From: Rhodospirillales bacterium
GTDB lineage: Bacteria > Pseudomonadota > Alphaproteobacteria > Rhodospirillales > Casp-alpha2
Direction: 5' to 3'
DNA length: 64,000 bases
NCBI GenBank assembly: GCA_017640505.1
Contig: JAEPQO010000001.1
Span: 1,504,625-1,568,624 of the forward strand
The position numbers and the translations under genes are program-made. Position 1 is the stretch's first letter. Every line of letters starts with the position of its first letter. The notes beneath the pieces are model-generated. The model saw only the letters and a program-made list of their open reading frames with translations. It was not told the origin of the DNA and searched no databases. Positions 61,281 through 64,000 of this stretch are shown one piece after another.

Positions 61281-61982
61281 ATGCAGGCATTTCATATTCC
61301 GGTTTTCGACGCGGTGGCGCTTGTTGTCTACCTCGCGGGCTGGTTCGGATATTCGCTTTACGCCGACAGGCTGGCGCTGGCGCGCCGTCCGGTCGCGGTC
61401 GTCATGAACGATTACCGGCTCAGGTGGATGGAGCGCATGCTGGAACGCGAAAACCGCATGCCCGACGTCAATATCACGGTCTCATTCGTGCGCGCGGGAC
61501 AGATGTTTGCCTCGACGACGATCCTCCTGATGGCGGGGTCGCTGGCAATGCTGGGTCAGATCGACAGCGTGCGCGAGATCATCGCCGGTCTGCCGTTCGG
61601 CCGTCCGGCGGCGCGCGGCCTGATGGAAATCCAGCTCATCATCCTGACCGCGGTGTTCGTGTTCGCGTTCTTTAAGTTCCTGTGGGCGGTCCGGCTGTTC
61701 AACAACATGCTGGTGCTGCTGGGCGCGGCGCCGCAGCCCGGCGACTGCGACGACGACATCAAACGCCAGTACCCCCAGCACATGGCGCGGTTTCTGCAGC
61801 GCGCGCAGCATAACCTGAACCTGGGCACGCGCGCCTATGCGTTCGGCCTCGGGTTTCTGCCGTGGTTCCTGCATCCGGCGTTCCTGATCGCATCGACGGT
61901 TATCGTCATCGCCATGCTGCACCGGCGCGATTTCCGCTCGCTTTCACTGAAGGCGCTGGAAGACCTGCGCGAACACCACTGA
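61281..61982 (+). CDS. DUF599 membrane protein
   Basis: A 233-residue inner-membrane protein with about four helices (8-25, 72-95, 115-140, 190-215). The DUF599 pattern is seen in YLAGWFGYSLYADRLALARR, LRWMERMLERENRMPDVNI and AHNLNLGTRAYAFGLGFLPW-like segments. Function is unknown. The ATG at 61281 has GGAGAG just upstream; the ATG 13 codons earlier is weaker. It is followed by a 203-base gap (61983-62185) in which I see no element beyond a TATATT near 62172. Confidence 0.9.
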   Translation: MQAFHIPVFDAVALVVYLAGWFGYSLYADRLALARRPVAVVMNDYRLRWMERMLERENRMPDVNITVSFVRAGQMFASTTILLMAGSLAMLGQIDSVREIIAGLPFGRPAARGLMEIQLIILTAVFVFAFFKFLWAVRLFNNMLVLLGAAPQPGDCDDDIKRQYPQHMARFLQRAQHNLNLGTRAYAFGLGFLPWFLHPAFLIASTVIVIAMLHRRDFRSLSLKALEDLREHH

Positions 61983-62185
61983 GGCCTGATTTCAACGGGC
62001 TTCCGTGTTCCCCGGAATCGATCGGAGAGCGGTAGCCGGGACCGATTTCAGGATACGGGCAACAGGTGCCGGGTATGGATAGATCCCGGTTCAAGCCGCT
62101 TTGCGCCTTGCCCGGGAGACAAGCTCAGGGTCAAGAGTGTCCGCCCCCCTTGTGATCGCAGTGCGAAAGCGTATATTCCCGGCAA

Positions 62186-63298
62186 ATGAGCACCGATTTC
62201 AGCACCCTTGTCGATCCCTCGAAGGCGCCCGCCGACACGCGCGTCGTCGTCGCCATGTCCGGCGGCGTCGACAGTTCGGTCACGGCCGCGCTGATGGCCG
62301 AGGCCGGCTTCGATGTGGTCGGCGTCACGCTGCAGCTCTACGACCATGGCGAAGCGGTGCAGAAGAAGGGCGCATGCTGTGCCGGTCAGGATATTTACGA
62401 CGCCAAGCGCGTCGCCGACAGGCTGGGAATCCCGCACTACGTTCTGGACTACGAAAGCCGGTTCCGCGAGCAGGTGATGGAAGACTTCGCCGATACGTAC
62501 CTGCGCGGCGAGACGCCCATCCCGTGCGTGCGCTGCAACCAGACGGTCAAATTCAAGGACCTGCTGACGACAGCCAGGGACCTGGGCGCCGAGGCGATGG
62601 TGACGGGTCACTATGTGCGCCGGCTTGAAGGCGCGGGCGGATCGGAACTGCACCGTGCCGCCGATAAGTCCAAAGACCAGAGTTATTTCCTGTTCGCGAC
62701 CACCGGGCCGCAGCTCGATTTCCTGCGCTTCCCGCTCGGCGGCATGGACAAGTCGGAAACGCGCAAGCATGCCCAGCGCTTCGACCTGCCCGTCGCGGAA
62801 AAGCCGGAAAGCATGGACATCTGCTTCGTGCCGAACGGATCGTACGCGCGCGTCGTCGAACGGCTTCGCCCCGGCGCGATGGATCCGGGTCATATCGTCG
62901 ACATGGGCGGTAACGTGCTGGGCGATCACGACGGCATCATCAACTTCACCGTCGGCCAGCGCCGGGGACTGGGCGTCGCCGCCGGTGAACCGCTTTACGT
63001 CGTAAAGATCGATCCTGATACCAAGAACGTCATCGTCGGCCCCAAGGAAGCACTGAACTGCCCGGAAATCGGCGTGTCGGAGCTGAACTGGCTGGACGCC
63101 ACACCCATCAATGACGCGCCGCGCGCCGTGCAGGTCAAGGTGCGTTCGACCACCGATCCGGTCGTCGCCGGTATCTTCACCGACGGTGATCAGGTCCGCG
63201 TCCGCTTCGATCAGCCGCAGCCCGGCGTCGCGCCGGGGCAGGCGTGCGTCGTCTATGACGGTGACAGGGTGTTGGGCGGCGGCTGGATCGTCAGGTAG
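62186..63298 (+). CDS. mnmA: tRNA 2-thiouridylase MnmA
   Basis: A 370-residue enzyme that puts sulfur on U34 of tRNA-Lys, -Glu and -Gln using a persulfide from a cysteine desulfurase. The P-loop is [15 protein letters not shown]. The two catalytic Cys are in [12 protein letters not shown] and [11 protein letters not shown], and GHYVRRLE and KDQSYFLF are conserved. Length is normal. It is convergent with the outer-membrane protein gene, 9 bases apart. Confidence 0.97.
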   Translation: MSTDFSTLVDPSKAPADTRVVVAMSGGVDSSVTAALMAEAGFDVVGVTLQLYDHGEAVQKKGACCAGQDIYDAKRVADRLGIPHYVLDYESRFREQVMEDFADTYLRGETPIPCVRCNQTVKFKDLLTTARDLGAEAMVTGHYVRRLEGAGGSELHRAADKSKDQSYFLFATTGPQLDFLRFPLGGMDKSETRKHAQRFDLPVAEKPESMDICFVPNGSYARVVERLRPGAMDPGHIVDMGGNVLGDHDGIINFTVGQRRGLGVAAGEPLYVVKIDPDTKNVIVGPKEALNCPEIGVSELNWLDATPINDAPRAVQVKVRSTTDPVVAGIFTDGDQVRVRFDQPQPGVAPGQACVVYDGDRVLGGGWIVR

Positions 63299-63307
63299 GC
63301 CCCAGGG

Positions 63308-64000
63308 TTACAACTGGTGGCGAAGCCCCAGCATCAGCGTGTGACTGCCGTAAGATGCGTCATACTGCGAGCCACCGAGGTCGAGCTCGACTTCGGAGGT
63401 TCCGAAATACCGGTATCCGAAATCGAGCGATGTCTGCAGGTTCATCGGATACATTGCTCCGAAACCAAGCTGCCAGGCGAATGCCAGACCGCTGTCGCTG
63501 CCGATCGCAGTCGATGAGATGTCCTCGGCGTTCACCACGCCGACGCCGACACCGCCAGTGACGTAAGGCAGAACTGGGTGGCCGATGTCGAATTCCATTT
63601 TCGCGTTCGGCATGATGGCAAAGACGGAGGCGTAACCCTCGCTGTCGTCGAATTCGGTGTAGTTGTAGCTGCCTGCCAGTTCCATGCTGAGCCCGCTATT
63701 AAACTTGTAACCGGCCGCGCCTTCCATCTGGAATGCGAACAGCGATGCTTCCGGTTCGAAGCTCGATGCCGCGTCGTCGAACGTCGTCGCGGAACCGATC
63801 GTCCAGCCGAAGTGTCCGCCGAGATAATATCCGCGGTTTGAAAATGCTGCCGGCGTGACCTTTTGGGCTTCGCGGTCGATCTTCTCCAGCGCGTCCGGCG
63901 GCACTTGGTATGTGTTCTGCTGGTTCGGCTGCTTCGGAAGCTGCCCCTGCGGCTGCGTCTGTCCCGGGGTCAGCGGTTGCGGTTGCTGCTGGATCGGCTG
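63308..64000 (-). CDS. Outer-membrane beta-barrel protein (5' end outside the window)
   Basis: At least 230 C-terminal residues of an outer-membrane barrel. The first visible 30 residues are Gln/Pro-rich (QPIQQQPQPLTPGQ and so on), then a helix and eight-strand OmpA/OmpW-like barrel pattern (GYYLGGHFGWTIG, AGYKFNSGLSMELAGSYNYT, YVTGGVGVGVVNAED, TSLDFGYRYFGTSEV) closing with SHTLMLGLRHQL. The frame is open to the window edge, so the signal peptide and start are missing; the GTG at 63904 is not the start. Confidence 0.82.
   Translation of the reverse strand, partial: QPIQQQPQPLTPGQTQPQGQLPKQPNQQNTYQVPPDALEKIDREAQKVTPAAFSNRGYYLGGHFGWTIGSATTFDDAASSFEPEASLFAFQMEGAAGYKFNSGLSMELAGSYNYTEFDDSEGYASVFAIMPNAKMEFDIGHPVLPYVTGGVGVGVVNAEDISSTAIGSDSGLAFAWQLGFGAMYPMNLQTSLDFGYRYFGTSEVELDLGGSQYDASYGSHTLMLGLRHQL

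Overview
The window is a gene-dense, high-GC bacterial chromosome segment. Gene content and protein style point to an alphaproteobacterium, most likely a marine Rhodospirillales-type organism. The clues are a cysE-iscR-suf operon with several cysteine desulfurases, glnE-bcp next to an AsmA-like protein, iorAB with twin-arginine export, an apparent DMSP demethylase (DmdA), and FNR-type operators of the TTGA-N6-TCAA form. The taxonomic placement is inference; no rRNA or tRNA gene is visible. There is no prophage, insertion sequence or CRISPR array.

Layout. 1-4.8 kb: a flagless 5' fragment of one gene, then a hybrid histidine kinase overlapping a REC-GGDEF diguanylate cyclase. 5-12 kb: bcp and glnE, divergent from a large AsmA/YhdP-like envelope protein. 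12-14.7 kb: a sensor kinase overlapping its periplasmic binding-protein partner. 14.8-18.7 kb: tyrS, anmK and a YcaQ-like glycosylase, with palindromic repeats after anmK. 18.8-21.4 kb: a copper-handling operon behind a CueR-type promoter: a small His/Cys exported protein, a cupredoxin, an internally deleted CopA and CopB. 22.2-32.1 kb: one long iron-sulfur operon, cysE-iscR-two NifS/IscS-sufBCDS-sufT-sufA-fdx.

32.1-42.7 kb holds accessory metabolism: LysE exporter and CurA-like reductase, RraA-like aldolase plus cupin dioxygenase, a Spy-like protein divergent from a Crp/Fnr regulator and cytochrome c, DmdA, an aspartate-type aminotransferase, and a LysR-MFS-GST operon. Two nearly identical ~110-bp cloverleaf repeats fill the gaps between convergent gene pairs at 32.1 and 36.8 kb. 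42.8-50 kb: an unknown protein, HIT protein, CDP-alcohol phosphotransferase, RidA, TetR with two matching operators, iorAB, and hemN behind an FNR-type promoter. 50-53.4 kb: cfa, cspA with a long leader, three small proteins and a Cys-rich repeat protein.

53.6-64 kb is rich in signalling: a Cache-HAMP adenylate cyclase, a PAS protein, an EnvZ/OmpR-type pair divergent from a four-EF-hand exported protein, and an unusual MarR-type HTH fused to a histidine kinase core. It ends with DUF983, DUF599, mnmA and the 3' part of an outer-membrane barrel gene. Themes linking the regions are metal/redox handling (copper, Fe-S, FNR-type control, heme) and envelope sensing. The items I consider most unusual are the mini-CopA, the MarR-kinase fusion, the Asp/His-rich sensor kinase paired with an EF-hand protein, the convergent-gap cloverleaf repeats, and the tandem repeat that rewrites the end of tetR.
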